Counted from the stretch's first letter, positions 11,390-23,149 are shown. The stretch: 64,000 nucleotides of DNA from Asparagopsis taxiformis (GCA_030407315.1 JALQPE010000837.1:20056-84055); one strand, 5' to 3'. Notes: generated from the letters alone by a model not told the origin. Program-made: numbers and translations.

Positions 11390-12439
11390 CTAATCAAGTG
11401 CCACTCGAAACACCAGCCGACTCGCAAGCACCACCCTATCCCCCACGAATACATCCCTATATCTTTCATACAACTCCTGTAGTTCATTTGAGCTATTTTC
11501 AAACAGTCGAACAATACGTCTGTTCACCATATCATATCCAACATAGAAGCAAGTGTTCAACCCAGCATCCAACGGCTAGCCTTAGCGTTCATACGTTCCA
11601 AGCTTGATAAAATTATGCCCCTCATCTAACAGGTGTGCTTTCAGCACCACTAGCATGCTGTACCTTCTGACAACGCGATAAAACCGTTCCGCATTCCCTT
11701 CAGCTTTATACCGTCGATATATTTACACCAGCAACTTTTACATAAGCCCCGTATAAAACCCCCTCGATAACTTACCATCATGGTTCCCCTGACCCTTCTG
11801 AAGCGCACGCTCAGGTTGCAGCTGACCCTCTGGCGGAAAACCAGCTCTATCCCTAGCTCTCTCCACTTCAAACTCATCGTCTAGTCTACAAACATCACCA
11901 AACCTCGCCTGCAGCACAATTCTACCCACCGCCTCATGCACCTTGAGCACATGAAGCACGTGCTGCCGAATCGACAGCACACACATGACATCAGTGCGCA
12001 TGTGAACGCCCGAATGGCCCGCAAGCTGGATATAATCATCTGCGAGAACGAAATAGTCCACCAAAGGCCCCGTTTCCACTTCAGCGAGGTGCAGCGTGAC
12101 GCGCGCAAGAGAGGGCATATTGGCAGCTCCCGGCGGGTCATCCACCGCCACCGGCCTTTCAGGAACCTGCGCGCCCTCCGCTTGCGCAAGGAACGACGTG
12201 ACGGTCATGTAGCGACGTGAGGGCGTGCACAGGCCGAATTCGCCCATAATGAGTTCGGCGCCTGTGGCGACGAGCAGCTAGTATTTTCGGGAGGAGAATC
12301 GGCCAAAGTCACCGGTGGAGTCCTTTGAGAAGTCGAAACGACGCGTGCGTACCGGCAACTGGATGGGAAGCTGGGTGAGAAGCTCTGGGTTCGGGACGCA
12401 GGGCGTGTTGGTGGCAGTGACGGGCTGGTAGACAGGCAT
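11390..12439 (-). pseudogene. DET1: DET1-like (de-etiolated 1) pseudogene
   Basis: DET1 is a nuclear substrate-adaptor subunit of CUL4-DDB1 ubiquitin ligases. The longest frame (11,738-12,247) carries the family signature VDYFVLADDYIQLAGHSGV, then VLSIRQHVLHVLKVHEAVGR and a RLDDE segment. Downstream, in other frames, are the C-terminal family features LLDEGHNFIKLG and VRLFENSSNELQELYERYRD. Upstream, MPVYQPVTATNTP... ends at an in-frame TAG near 12,277 before resuming. Stops and frame changes show decay, although one or two might be introns. The N-terminal third of DET1 is missing. It lies within the inverted-repeat-bounded segment. Confidence 0.65.
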
Positions 12440-12479
12440 CCCGGAATATATCTTACCCTCTGATCAGACAATTGTATTC

Positions 12480-13690
12480 GCAGGGCTGCGGTAAACGGAA
12501 ACGCGTTGGACAGACACCGAGTATGTAAACGAAAGGCCAGCTGGAAAAGATGCGAATGGCGGACCCACCATGGTTTATCCCCAGAAGGAAGTTGTTGTTG
12601 AGAAGGAAACGTATGGTTAAACTCAACGTTCCAACATGGTGTCAGAAATGTGTCGTATTGTTCAGGACATGGATATGAAAAGCGCCCAAAAATGGGCTAA
12701 TGAAACACTGGCTACGAAGAAACTTGTAGATGTTCTTACAAAGCTGCTACACAGCAGATAGGAGAGAACTCAATTGGCTTGGGCTTCATAGCAAAACGGA
12801 CAGGATATTTTTATTTCTATACTTTGAGGGCGGTTCAACTGTTCAGTGGTACATCAGATAGCGTGAGTTGGGTATCTGTAAGTGGTCTAACAATACCTGT
12901 TCGTTATTGAAAGCTCTCCTCGTCCTATATGCCTCCATCGATAAGCTAATGTATCAAAATTTTGCCAGATGTTGGAGAACATCATATCGCCTCAAACCTA
13001 ACCTACCACGTCACTTGCAGCTGCGGAATTTCCTGTGGCGAGGTGTTGTCCACCTACAAAACAGTTTTCTGAAGCGGTCACCACTTCTTCATGAGTCAGG
13101 AAGACGCCAGCTCTTCCGAATTTTTTCTTCAAGAACTCCCTAGGTTCGTCCACAGTTGTGTCATGAAATGCCCAGGGATGATGATGACATGGCAAGTCTC
13201 TTCATCGTTTTCCTTTGTGTCAATTTTTCAAGACATTGGAGAGTCAGCAGCGCGACTCACCTGAAACAAGTGATTTCGAAAGTGAGGAATGCTAATAATG
13301 TTCGGGTCATGGCATGATGCTCTTCTGTAGATGGTGTGGGTATATGAAGTGGTGGGAATATGCTCAGAAACGATCCATTACTGAAAATCACTGCCAGAAA
13401 GACCACTTAAGCTAACCCGGAAACCATTACATTACAACAGCTACAAGATGCCTGCTTGGAAAATGGATCGCACCGTGTAAAACGTTTCTATGTGGAGTGG
13501 AATGAATGGTTAGGTTTTTGAATGCAGCCAATTAGCGTTAGTGAGCGGCATTTGCGCATATTATTATGTGCCACAAGTCTTCTTTGCGCTGCCCCCCTGG
13601 GCCATTCACCAACGGCGCATTTCCCTTAGTACCTCCTCATATTACCAAAAAATTAAGTTCCCGATGCAGACAGTCGTTCTCGCGGAAATT
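12480..13690. other. no recognised gene
   Basis: Small frames (12,868-13,143 +; 12,998-13,195 -) overlap antisense and show no recognised domain. Confidence 0.45.
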
Positions 13691-13713
13691 GCATACCACC
13701 TGATTACAACCAA

Positions 13714-14560
13714 TCATTGTATCTTGCCACCGCCGACTCCCTCATCGGCCCACACATCGCCTTTCTTCATGCAACCAAACGCCGTCGCAGCATTCGAGGC
13801 CGCAACGTCATTCACCGCAACCGTTCCAAACTGCAACACTCTGCCCATTCTCATCACGCGTCCGACGTCCGTAGAGTACGCATACGCTGCCAGTCCCGTT
13901 TCGGCGCCCTCATTCGCCCCTCGCACCACCACCTCCTCTTCGAACGCCAATATCGCCACCACAGGTCCAAATGTCTCCACCTTAGCCACGTCCATATCGT
14001 CTGTAACACCCAATAACAGCATCGCCGAATAGAAACAATCAGCCGATGCCGCACTCTCACCATTGCGCAATTTGTCTACATTACTCCCGCCAAGCGCCAG
14101 GATCGCGCCCGCAGCAACTGCCTGTTCCACATGTCTTGCCACCCGATCCACCGCCGCGCTAGATATTAACGGTCCGAGCGTCACCCGTCATCCAGACCAT
14201 TGCCCATAACCGGCCCACCCATGCGTTGCAATAGCATCGAAACAAAACTTTTCATACCTGTCGCCGCGCTGTGCAAACACTCAGCTAGCTTCGATACAAG
14301 TCTGACCGCTAACCCGAAATTTACACTTCATCAGCCCGTCCACCGTCGCCTCTACATCACAATCGTCAAACACAATGAACGGTGCATGACCGCCAAGTTC
14401 TAAAATGCATTTCAAAACTTTCAGCCGCCAACTTTCCAATCAACTTCCCCTCTTTGGTACTACCCGTAAAACTAGCCATTCGTACTGCAAAATGCGCCAA
14501 AACGTGCTGCATAATCTCCTTTCCACGCTCACAAACCAGCACATTAAACACGCCGTCCAC
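13714..14560 (-). pseudogene. aldehyde dehydrogenase (succinate-semialdehyde type) pseudogene
   Basis: On the minus strand the ALDH order is readable. GVFNVLVCERGKEI and [20 protein letters not shown] (the FTGST NAD-binding segment) come first. A frameshifted stretch resembling the LELGG catalytic-Glu region and an [12 protein letters not shown] segment (the Cys nucleophile) follows. Then come LGPLISSAAVDRVARHVEQAV, DMDVAKVETFGPVVAI (the ETFGP motif), LAAYAYSTDVGRVMRMG and AVNDVAASNAATAFGC. Succinate-semialdehyde dehydrogenase fits best by memory. The N-terminal ~200 residues are missing, and stops and shifts occur around 14,185 and 14,366-14,400. It is not functional as read. Confidence 0.75.
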
Positions 14561-14905
14561 TCATCTCGCGCGTCGACTCAGCTCCGCAAACAGAAACTAT
14601 ATTACGGAAAAAATTCTGGTCGAGCTGTTTCAATCTAGACATGATATTAAACTTGTTACTGCATGTGGGGGCCTCTACAGAAGCAGAATGCCACTTATAG
14701 GGTTACCCAATTGTCTTGCTATTCCAATAGTTCTTTCGTCTGAGCCAGATACCGTTCTGCTAGGAGCAGCTATTTTTTGGACTCGCATCTCATTCTTCAC
14801 AGGCGGAAGAAGGGTGTGCAACACAGCGTCTGAAAGAGATTTCGTCAGATATGACCCATGTTGGAAAAACGATAGGATGGACTAGTCGGAGATACAATCA
14901 GCCTA

Positions 14906-15964
14906 GAAATTCTAAAATTTCTGGCAGAAAAAACTACAAAAAAACATCGATTTGGGGGGGGCCGAAAGTGCCGTACGGCACACCCCCATCTCAAAAACAT
15001 GTTCACTTGTGCATGTTTTTGAGAATAGCCCAAAAAATAAAGCAATTCAGGTCGCCTAACTTGGCCACAACGGCCCCAGAAGCCATCCAGTGCCCCGAGC
15101 GGCCCCGAGTTCCTCCCTCCCCCGCTCACGCCCATACTATGGAAAAAGTAGTACTTTTTAACCGTTCCAGTCAGCCTCACCAATGCCTTCACCTCCACGT
15201 CATACTCCTCCGCTCAGCTGGTCAACCTGGACGTGCAGTGGACGTGCTCGTCGTCTTCAACTTCCACAATTGTAGAACAATACCACGACAACTACACCTA
15301 TCGCGGAGCTCACCCATCAGTGGTGGACTTCGATAAATGTCTGCTACTATTGCCCTCGAGTCCACCGACATTTGGACATCCAGCCAGCATTGGTTGCTGC
15401 TCTGCTATCTCATTCGTTCTCCGTTGCATGTACATGCGTCGGAGTATGACTGAGGTGACAGTTCAAAACGTTGTTGACCAGTGGTACACCTGGGAAGTAC
15501 TTCAATGTGCAGCAGCTGACACACACACACATATAAACACGTACGGCTCGCACGCCACGCCACTGACGCGAACGTCAGTACCGTGCTGCAGTGTGTGCGC
15601 TCCGTGCAATAGCAGGATGACAATGGGTGCAGCCATTTCCATCCGGCTGCCGACCAGGATAGCCCCTCGCATCCGATGGCCTGTTGTCGGTACGGTAGCT
15701 CCGTGCGATAATAGCCTGCTTCATTGTTGCAATGTGTGCAGGTGCGCAATATACGACTAACCTGAAATGGACGTCCGGTGGATGTCCGGCTCAATTAAAT
15801 TGCAATGCTGCCCAGCCCAGAGATGTTGAAATTTCGGGTTGAGGAAAAATTGCAAAAAAGTATCGATTTGGGGGGTCGAGAGTGCCGTACGGCACACCCC
15901 CATCTCAAAAGCATGTTCACAGGTGCATGTTTTTGAGAATAACCCAGAAAATAAAGAAAATCAG
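14906..15964 (-). repeat. right arm of the ~1.06 kb inverted repeat
   Basis: Inverted copy of 7523-8581 (coordinates sum to 23,487). It carries hairpins at 14,990-15,023 and 15,904-15,937. The arms enclose 8582-14,905, where three decayed gene fragments lie. Confidence 0.9.
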
Positions 15965-16088
15965 GATGTGCACGAGCTTTCAAGTAACCTTGTGCAGCGT
16001 TTGAGCGAATTTTGTGTTTAGAGGATGAGAAAACATTGTGGTGCCGTCTGGGGAGGTCTGTAGGGAGATTGTAGTGGTCGGTAGCCAT

Positions 16089-16601
16089 TTATAAGTGCCT
16101 GCGGAGCATTTCGACTGGGTCGCTGAGGTCCAGCTGCGCGGAGTACTGACCAGTTCTGTCTGGAATGAAGTGACTCTTGTAACCCTCGGTGCGGAAGTGT
16201 GTTTCGACCATGGAAGTGGTAACGTGGCGAAATTCCCCTACGGTGTGGACGGCGCTGTTGAACTTTTCTAGGGAGAATGCGGGGTCTTGTAGGATGCTGA
16301 TGACTTCATTCATTCACCCAGCGCCGGCCTTGTACTCGAGAGTTGTGAGGCTTGCGGCGAGGGATTGCACCAGGAGGTCTTTGCGGGAGGGGGTTGAAGT
16401 TGGTGGCGGTGGAGCGTCACAAGGTGTGTCGTTGAAGGAATTTGAACCAGATTCTGGGTCCAGGGAGCTGAGCTGCAGGGAATCATGGTCGCGGTCTCGA
16501 GCAGGTTCAACAAGTTCTTGGGTGACAGCAGGGACACGAGTGTTGTTGAAATGTTGTGGAGAGGGGTTGAAACGGTAGCGACACGTTCGCTCATGCAGCA
16601 C
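16089..16601 (-). pseudogene. unidentified frame interrupted by one stop
   Basis: A continuous minus-strand frame is interrupted only by an in-frame TGA at 16,314-16,316, between LTTLEYKAGAG and MNEVISILQDPAFSLEKFN. It ends DLSDPVEMLRRHL. The composition (balanced, amphipathic, low repeat content) looks protein-like and reads through the stop, which suggests a once-coding sequence. I do not recognise the family. The upstream part starts without an ATG and may begin in an exon or be truncated. Confidence 0.4.
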
Positions 16602-16619
16602 GAGTGCATAGGCATCTAC

Positions 16620-17270
16620 GCATTAGTAGAAGAGCCCTTCATACTTCCATTCCATGACGAGTTTTTGTCCTAGTAGGAGGACGATTGAGAGCTGAATAGA
16701 GGAGACTGTGCCGTCCAGATGCGACCAATTTTTGTTTTGCGCTTTGTAGTGCCTTCGAGACTTTGTATGTAACGTGCTGGTAGTTTTAAGACTAGATCAC
16801 TGAGCACGATTGTGTTCATTCCAGCTAGCATCCCAAAGGTGGAATACAACCGAGAGTTCAATCATTTCGAACTGTTACGTCACACTGCGTGCTGGAAAGG
16901 TGTGAATGGAAGGACGACAGACCGCCGTGGGAGATGAATTTTCAATTAATTAACTTGTAAAAATAAACTTTTTATTTCCGAACTTCATGGAATCAGTATG
17001 TGCTTTACAGTGGAAATTCCACGGATCATGTAAGGAAAGCAAATGGATTCCCATATATATGATTATATGTTTACTTTGTTCTCGATCCGGATCTCATCGT
17101 TCGGGGATTCAGAGTCCATAGCTTGGGCCATTTTCAATCCCACTTCCGGCGATGATATCGAGTACGCACAGCAAGACTTAAGCGGACGCTGAAAGCTGTC
17201 CAGTCGACCCTGCAAGCTCCACTGGAGTCCGCCCTCACCATCGACTAAGATTCTTCCGCCACCTTTGCTT
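16620..17270. other. no recognised gene
   Basis: AT-rich sequence without a convincing frame or repeat. Confidence 0.45.
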
Positions 17271-18200
17271 TATTTGGAGTGGAGGATGGAACGAAAGTAA
17301 GTGCGCGAGTTTCGAGAGTATGCAGCCAGGGAAGCTTGAAGAGTCTGACTGTTGTTGGTTATGTCGATTTTGTATAAGTGATTCTAGCATGGTGATGAAG
17401 GAAGGTAAGATACTATATAATGTAGTACATTGATCGCCCAGTCCAGTTTTGCGAAGATGCGGAATGCTGACTATATTTGTTTATTGCACGATTTGTGACT
17501 TATGTTTTGTATCGTGTGTGGGATGGAAGAGAGGTACGAGTGCGGGTTTTGAGGGTATCCAGCGGGGGAATTTGCCTTTGAATTTGACTGTTGCGACTGA
17601 TTTCGATGTTGTGTAGGTGAAGCAGGAGTGCTGATGGAGGAAATAAGTTCATTTGGGAACCAAGTACGGTTGTGCGAGGATGCTTAATGCTGGCTATATT
17701 TGTTACTTGTACGATTTGTGACCAATGGTTTGTATTATGTGCAGGATGGAACAAAGGTAAGTGCGCTAGTTTCGAGAGTATCCAGCGAGGGAAGCGTGGG
17801 TTTTGAGTCTGACTGTTGCTGTTGATCCAATATTTATTCTTTAGAAGCCTATTGAGTCAAGGTGTGTATTGTGCGGAACGAAGGTAAGTGCGTGAGTTTC
17901 GAGCGTGTGCCGCGAGGGAAGGTTGGTTTTGAGTCTGACTGTTGTGGTTGATCTCGATGCTGCATAGGTGATGCATGAATACTGATGAAGGAAGGCAAGT
18001 TTCATTGAGCTCCAAGACCGGTCCTGAGAGGATATGGACAGCTGCCTATGTTTATTCATAGCAAGATTTTTTCATTATGGTTTGTATTGGGAGTAGGATG
18101 GAAGGGAGGTAAGTAGGCGAGTTTGTAAGATATCTGTCAGAGGAATCGTCGCTTTTGAATCTGACTGTTGGGGTTGATGTTTTGTATGTGATGCAGGAGT
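17270..18200. repeat. degenerate tandem repeat, about 225-235 bp period
   Basis: A block of the form ggatggaa(g)(a)gaggtaagtgc, gagtttcgagagtatccagcg, gagtctgactgttg, gtgatgcaggagt recurs near 17,280, 17,515, 17,745, 17,870 and 18,095. Most intervals are 225-235 bases; one is about 130 because of a deletion. Minus-strand frames read similar Ser/Thr/Leu-rich ends in each copy simply because the DNA repeats. Confidence 0.7.
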
Positions 18201-18548
18201 GGTGAAGCAGGAACTCCAGGACTCAAGGAGAGTGAAGAAGGGATCTAGGAAGATGGGGAATGAATCTGTGAGGTGTTTCTGGTATGTGTATATTTTCGGG
18301 CATACGATAGAAGTGAGAGTGGGTTTCAAGTGGTGTAAGATTTTGCTGACCATGTTCGTGTTTGATGTCTTGATGATGTAATGGGCTGGGGTGGTGTCGA
18401 GGAAAGCGGGGATGGTATTGGGAAGGAGCGGATTTTTGTAGTGTGGGTCGTGAGGGTTCTTGAAGTATGTGCGAATGGTGGTGCATGGCGTTCGGATGGT
18501 AGGGAGAACGCGATAGTGAGGGAGATGGGTGATCGACGATATGCTGAC

Positions 18549-18695
18549 AGGTATTTTGTATTCTGGCTGGATACATATTTCGTATTCTGGCTGGATACAT
18601 ATTCCGTATTCTGGCTGGATACGTATTTCCTATTCTAACCGGGTATTTATTTCCTATTCTGACCAGATATGTATTTCCTATTCTAGAGAGACGTA
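18549..18695. repeat. 24-bp tandem repeat, about six units
   Basis: Units of the form gtattctggctggatacatattt start every 24 bases (18,558, 18,582, 18,606, 18,630, 18,654, 18,678), the last three diverged. Because 24 is a multiple of three, both strands stay open and read an eight-residue repeat. Confidence 0.85.
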
Positions 18696-18809
18696 TTGTA
18701 TACGAGCAGTTTCGTAAATGAGAGAATAAAATACGGTCCGATATGGGCCCTGAATTTACCATCCGCTGTAATTTATTCCCTCCCGGTTTTCGCTGATATA
18801 TTGTATACT

Positions 18810-18981
18810 GGATGTCGGGTCCTAGTATTCCGCCAAACGTACTAGAGAAAGTGGATGTCGGGTCCTAGTATTCCGCCATATGTACTAGAGAAAGTGGATG
18901 TCGGGTCCTAGTATTCCGCCAAACGTACTAGAGAAAGTGGATGTCGGGCCCTAGTATTCCCCCATATGTACTAGAGAAAGT
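18810..18981. repeat. 43-bp tandem repeat, four units
   Basis: ggatgtcgggtcctagtatt... starts at 18,810, 18,853, 18,896 and 18,939 with almost no divergence, then runs at 18,982 into the GGACGTCC hairpin. Units alternate between AAACGT and ATATGT variants, so they may have amplified as 86-bp pairs. Confidence 0.9.
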
Positions 18982-19115
18982 GGACGTCCGCATCCAAAAA
19001 ATTTTTATTTTTTTTTGGACGCGGACGTTCATTTGTTCTAGTAAATCTCGGGGCCGACTAGGACCCGTACTAGAGAGACTGGACGTCCGCGTCCACTTCC
19101 GAAAACACAGACGTT
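18982..19115. repeat. GGACGTCC hairpin repeat, inverted relative to 3547
   Basis: GGACGTCCGCATCCAAAAAA and its near complement face each other across an AT-rich loop (about 18,982-19,030). The right end (19,082-19,115) is the inverted counterpart of 3547-3580. Confidence 0.7.
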
Positions 19116-19479
19116 GCGCCTGCGCTTATTCGTCATAATGGAATGAGTGGAAATTCGGTACAGGATGGCGACCGCTCGGCGAGACAGTCAAATTTGACGA
19201 CGTATCTCGTGACGTTTGCACTCTTTCGTGAGGAACACTGGTTGATATCGAACGGAACAGAGTATACGGGTACACAGCACTGGAAAGGTCTTGAAACCCG
19301 TAACCGGTGTAGGTAATAAGTTGTGACGGATACGTGGTAGACAAAAATTTTAAAAAGATTGTGATTCCCTGTCTTTGAGGGTTGTACTGCACGGCCGCCA
19401 TGGCGGCTGTGACTGCAGTCACATAGGTTGTCACAGGTGCATCACGCTTACCAGGTGAGCGACATCCGGACGGCCACTG

Positions 19480-19670
19480 GACATGGGGATGTCCAGCTCA
19501 GATGCATTGCTGGCCAGACCAGAAATTCTACAATTTCGGGCAGAAAAAATATTGCAAAAAAACATCGATTTCGGCGGTCGATTGTGCCGTACGGCACACC
19601 CCCATCTCAAAAACATGTTCACATGTGCATGTTTTTGAGAATAGCCCAAATTTTAATTCAAATCAGGATG
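19480..19670 (-). repeat. inverted partial copy of the 5-8 kb repeat unit
   Basis: It contains the GTGCCGTACGGCAC palindrome and the hairpin at 19,606-19,639, in reverse orientation relative to 5.2-8.6 kb. The flanks retain the CCAGAAATTCTACAATTTC end. Confidence 0.8.
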
Positions 19671-19679
19671 CAGATATTC

Positions 19680-20690
19680 ATCTTCTAGCATTGTCAGAAC
19701 ACATTCGTATAACCACATTTGGAGAACCTGAGCCCAGAGCTATCGGTTTTGGCGGGAGCTAAGCCATATCTCATATAATCAGTAACTACTTCCCGCCAGC
19801 TGAGTGGTGGAACCCCTGCTATTTCTACCAACGAGACATACGGGGTGTCAACTCGGCAATCGTATATGATTTGGGTGCTAAATTTATTCAAGAGACGAAT
19901 GGGCTTCGAAAAGGAGCCCAACAATGTCTTCTTGTGATCCATGGGTATAGGACTACTCTATTCTTCTCCAGGCTTCCACCATAGCCTCCTCCACCACCTC
20001 CGTTAATGGATCGAATATCCGAACCGGACCTGAACATGTGTTTCTTCTCATCCATGGGTACTGACATCTCACATGTTCTCAACATGTGAGATGTCAGTAC
20101 CGGAGAAGTTCTCCAGGCTTCCTCCGTAGCCACCTCCTCCACCTCCGTCTGTGGGAATCAACGCGACATCACCACTGCGTCTTACCTCACATCCACATCT
20201 CTCCGGGATGAAAACGGACGGACGACATAGGGTTTGTAGACGTTTAGAATCTTGTTAGAAAAAAGTAAACGAAAGAGAACTTCTCTTTCATTGAATGATA
20301 TCTCGTCCCTGTCGCAATATGTTCCATTTTCATTTTCTCGGGTTGCACACCCATCATGGGTGATCAAGGCCTGGATCGAACCCTCCGAGGGTCTTCGATG
20401 GATAGGACAGATAGTGGAAGGCTTTTAAGCCTGTGACCAAGCGGCTATTGATTGGTTGGAGGAAGGAAATTACAGAGGAAATATAGCTGAGTACGGTGCT
20501 CGCGATAGCTGTTAGGTTAAAGTCAAATATGTTTTTCGATTATTTTTCGTACGGAAATGCCTTGGAAAAGACGATGCTTTGTCGTTCTCTTGGAGGGAGT
20601 CCGTTGCATTGCACTCAATTCGAGAGCATCATCATGAAGGAGAGGATTCTTTCTGCTTGTTAGAATCGGTTTAGAGCAGATAGCTATTGC
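19680..20690. other. unclassified segment with a duplicated glycine-codon block
   Basis: On the minus strand, two copies of a block reading GGGGYGGSLE lie about 150 bases apart (around 19,960-20,005 and 20,108-20,150). A perfect hairpin lies between them. This could be a remnant of a Gly-rich exon duplicated in tandem. No domain identified. Confidence 0.4.
20058..20100. repeat. 43-bp perfect hairpin (20-bp stem, 3-base loop)
   Basis: gtactgacatctcacatgtt, loop ctc, then the exact reverse complement. Confidence 0.95.
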
Positions 20691-20860
20691 ATTACTGGCC
20701 AGCCCAGAAATTGTAGAATTTCGGGCAGCAAAAATATTGTAAAAAACCTTGATTTCAGCGGGTCGATTGTGCCGTACGGCACACCCCCATCTCAAAAACA
20801 TGTTCACATGTGCATGTTTTTGAGAATAGCCCAAATTTTAACTCAAATCAGGGTGTTCCC
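20690..20860 (-). repeat. inverted partial copy of the 5-8 kb repeat unit
   Basis: Hairpin at 20,791-20,824, preceded by GTGCCGTACGGCAC. Same orientation as the copies at 15 and 19.5 kb. Confidence 0.8.
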
Positions 20861-21195
20861 CGGATAAAGGGGTGCTCGCAGCCGCCCCAAAAGCCGCCTA
20901 GCTTGACAGCTGTAATTTTAACACATTACACATCAAGGACACTACCTGCTTCACGCCACCTCGTCAGGTTTCGAGAGCCCGACTCGGGCCCGTTCCGAAC
21001 GGACACTCACATCTCGATTGCCTGTCTTGCATTCCAGCGGTCACGATAGGTGTGTACCTAACAAAATTTCGGTTGTATTGTGTTATTATTTCCAGCGATT
21101 GGCGTTCACGACCATTCTTCAACGTGAAACATACCATCCACATCACTCCAATACGTCAACGTCAACCATCTCTTTTCCTTTCCAACTCAACAACC

Positions 21196-21465
21196 ATGGC
21201 GGATACGCATTTCAGCAGTTTGTTTTCAACGGTTTGCGGCGATCAAGTGAGCGCGTCAGCGGAGTCGCGCGGACTCAAGCGCGGCGTCGATGTTGACTTG
21301 TTTGCGGACGTGGACGGTGCGGCTGTGCATATTGGGACGGCTTCGGTGAGCACTGCTGGTGGCGATGTTGGCCTTCCGCGCACGCTGCACAACCACAAGC
21401 TGCCGGAAACCGACGAGGCGGACTATATCGTCGTGCGCAACATTGCACAGGATAAGCAAAAATAG
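21196..21465 (+). CDS. small hypothetical protein, 89 aa
   Basis: I chose the ATG at 21,196 (context CAACCATGG) because the open frame upstream has no ATG and reads like untranslated sequence. The product starts MADTHFSSLFSTVCG, is acidic to neutral, has no membrane segment or signal peptide, and ends ADYIVVRNIAQDKQK. The region is better balanced in composition than its flanks. I do not recognise a family. It could equally be the last exon of a longer gene or a chance frame. Confidence 0.35.
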   Translation: MADTHFSSLFSTVCGDQVSASAESRGLKRGVDVDLFADVDGAAVHIGTASVSTAGGDVGLPRTLHNHKLPETDEADYIVVRNIAQDKQK

Positions 21466-21469
21466 AGAA

Positions 21470-22200
21470 TATTCCATGGAAAATGCCGTATCGTACAGTA
21501 GAACTAGTCACCATATTTTAGCGGAACGCCCATCCCCAACGTTTGGATAAGGCCCATCGAAAAAAATGTAAAAAATCATGGGCTGAGACCAGCACGGCGA
21601 TTTTGTTTTACAGTAGGCAGGAACCAAGCAGAACTATGGTGTGGCCGTGAGGTGATGGCTGAACCATGTACGGAAGGACACGTAGGAATGGAAATGAACC
21701 ACGTCCATATATGAGCAGGACGGCGGGTTGACTAGAACGGGCCAAGTCACGCAGGCACGGACTGTTGGAATGGAACCAGTACTGTATATGGGTATAGTTA
21801 GATATGGGGTGCACCGTGACTGCGATATGTGGTGGAAGGTGCAGAGCGATTCGTAGAAATAAACTATAAAATATAATGGGCACACCGTGACGGTCCGGTG
21901 TCTGAAACCAGGCGTAAGCAGCACTCGCTGAATGGACGGTGACCAAAGTATGATTATTGTATTCATTGGAATAATTCCAGAGTAGGTGACTTTTTGCTTA
22001 TGGGACGTGACCAAGCTGACTTGTGGAACTGGTCAAACGATAATCTGGAATGGGACCATTAACTGGGCATGTACGGCCCAAGGCAAAGCGCGGTTAGTTT
22101 CCAAACTACAGTACTGTGTAAAGCCCGGATATATTCTATTATAACACCTGCTCGTGACACTGGAATTATTCTACTGTGGAGCACTGTAATGGGTACGGTT
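21470..22200. other. no recognised gene
   Basis: Sequence with overlapping short minus-strand frames (21,608-22,014) lacking domain signals. Confidence 0.45.
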
Positions 22201-22217
22201 CACTTCCACTGGATGTA

Positions 22218-22345
22218 GTGGTTGTACCGTCGGATGGGCGTGGACCATGTCCACTGGGTAGAGTGGTTGTACCGTCGAGTGGGCGTGGACCATGTCCACT
22301 GGGTAGAGTGGTTGCACCGGTGGGCACTCTGGGTAGAAACTGAAA
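22218..22345. repeat. 45-bp tandem repeat, about three units
   Basis: gtggttgtaccgtcg...ccactgggtaga starts at 22,218, 22,263 and 22,308. 45 bases keep the frame, giving a 15-residue repeat on the minus strand that I consider incidental. Confidence 0.8.
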
Positions 22346-22687
22346 GGTAGAACGGGCGGCACATCGCACTTTTGCGGAGAAACTGCAGGACGGATAGGTC
22401 TGACTGAAACGATATCTAGGTAGAATGGAAATCGGCATAGGGACAATGAATTAGACTAGGTTGCAGCCAGTAGCGGGTACGCAAGATTTACGATATAGTG
22501 TAGTGGATATGGAATAGGTAAATGGGCAGCTAACGCCAAAAGTTTAACGACATGAAGATCATCTGTACACTGCACTACGGAACTATGAACTATGCCACCA
22601 TGGCAGATACTAAACGGCAAAACACTAGCTCTACATAAAGGAACTACAAATACATATAGGCATGAAAAGAGAGATGAGGGGAAGCCA

Positions 22688-22950
22688 GAAATTTCTGTTG
22701 GCACCTGGAAGGAAAAGAATAGATGAATCAATGGTTAGTGCTAGGAATGTAACTTCATCAACGCTAGAAGCATGGTTAGAAGCGAGAGAACATACCGTTG
22801 ATAGTGGAGCCAGAGCTTGAGTAAGCGGATTGTAGAGAACCCAGGAACTTCTGCTGGCACATAGATGGAAAGAAGTGGATGACACAGTGGTTAGTGCTGG
22901 AAACGGTATGCCAAAAGCTCGATTAGAAGTGAGAAAACGTAGTAATGACA
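22688..22950. repeat. diverged direct duplication (~157 bp offset)
   Basis: The block ...ctg(t/c)tggcac...atggaaagaa...atggttagtgct(a/g)gga occurs at about 22,690-22,805 and again at about 22,847-22,950. Confidence 0.5.
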
Positions 22951-23084
22951 GTAGCCCTGGAGAAAGACGAAACAGAAAGTAGGAAAGGCAGAAAAGTATG
23001 TTAGCAGAAGAACAACGAAGAACCGCAGAAAAAGAGAATGGGAGGAATGGCTAAAAGACTAAATGAGCAGGAAAACCTTATCGT

Positions 23085-23149
23085 AGGATGGAGGCGGCGG
23101 GGCACAATCACATCCGTAGGGATGTGATTGCACTCCGCCGCCCCATCCT
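23085..23149. repeat. 65-bp imperfect hairpin (~30-bp stem, 4-base loop)
   Basis: aggatggaggcggcggggca...cacatcc pairs with ggatgtgattgcactccgcc...catcct with a few mismatches. Confidence 0.85.

Noticed and set aside
18810..18981. CRISPR-like regular repeats
   Set aside because: Head-to-tail 43-bp units without unique spacers, in eukaryotic DNA: an ordinary tandem repeat.
20360..20480. tRNA-like GGTTCGATCC B box on the minus strand
   Set aside because: No T-stem or acceptor pairing can be drawn around it, and the A-box-like sequence does not fit the spacing.
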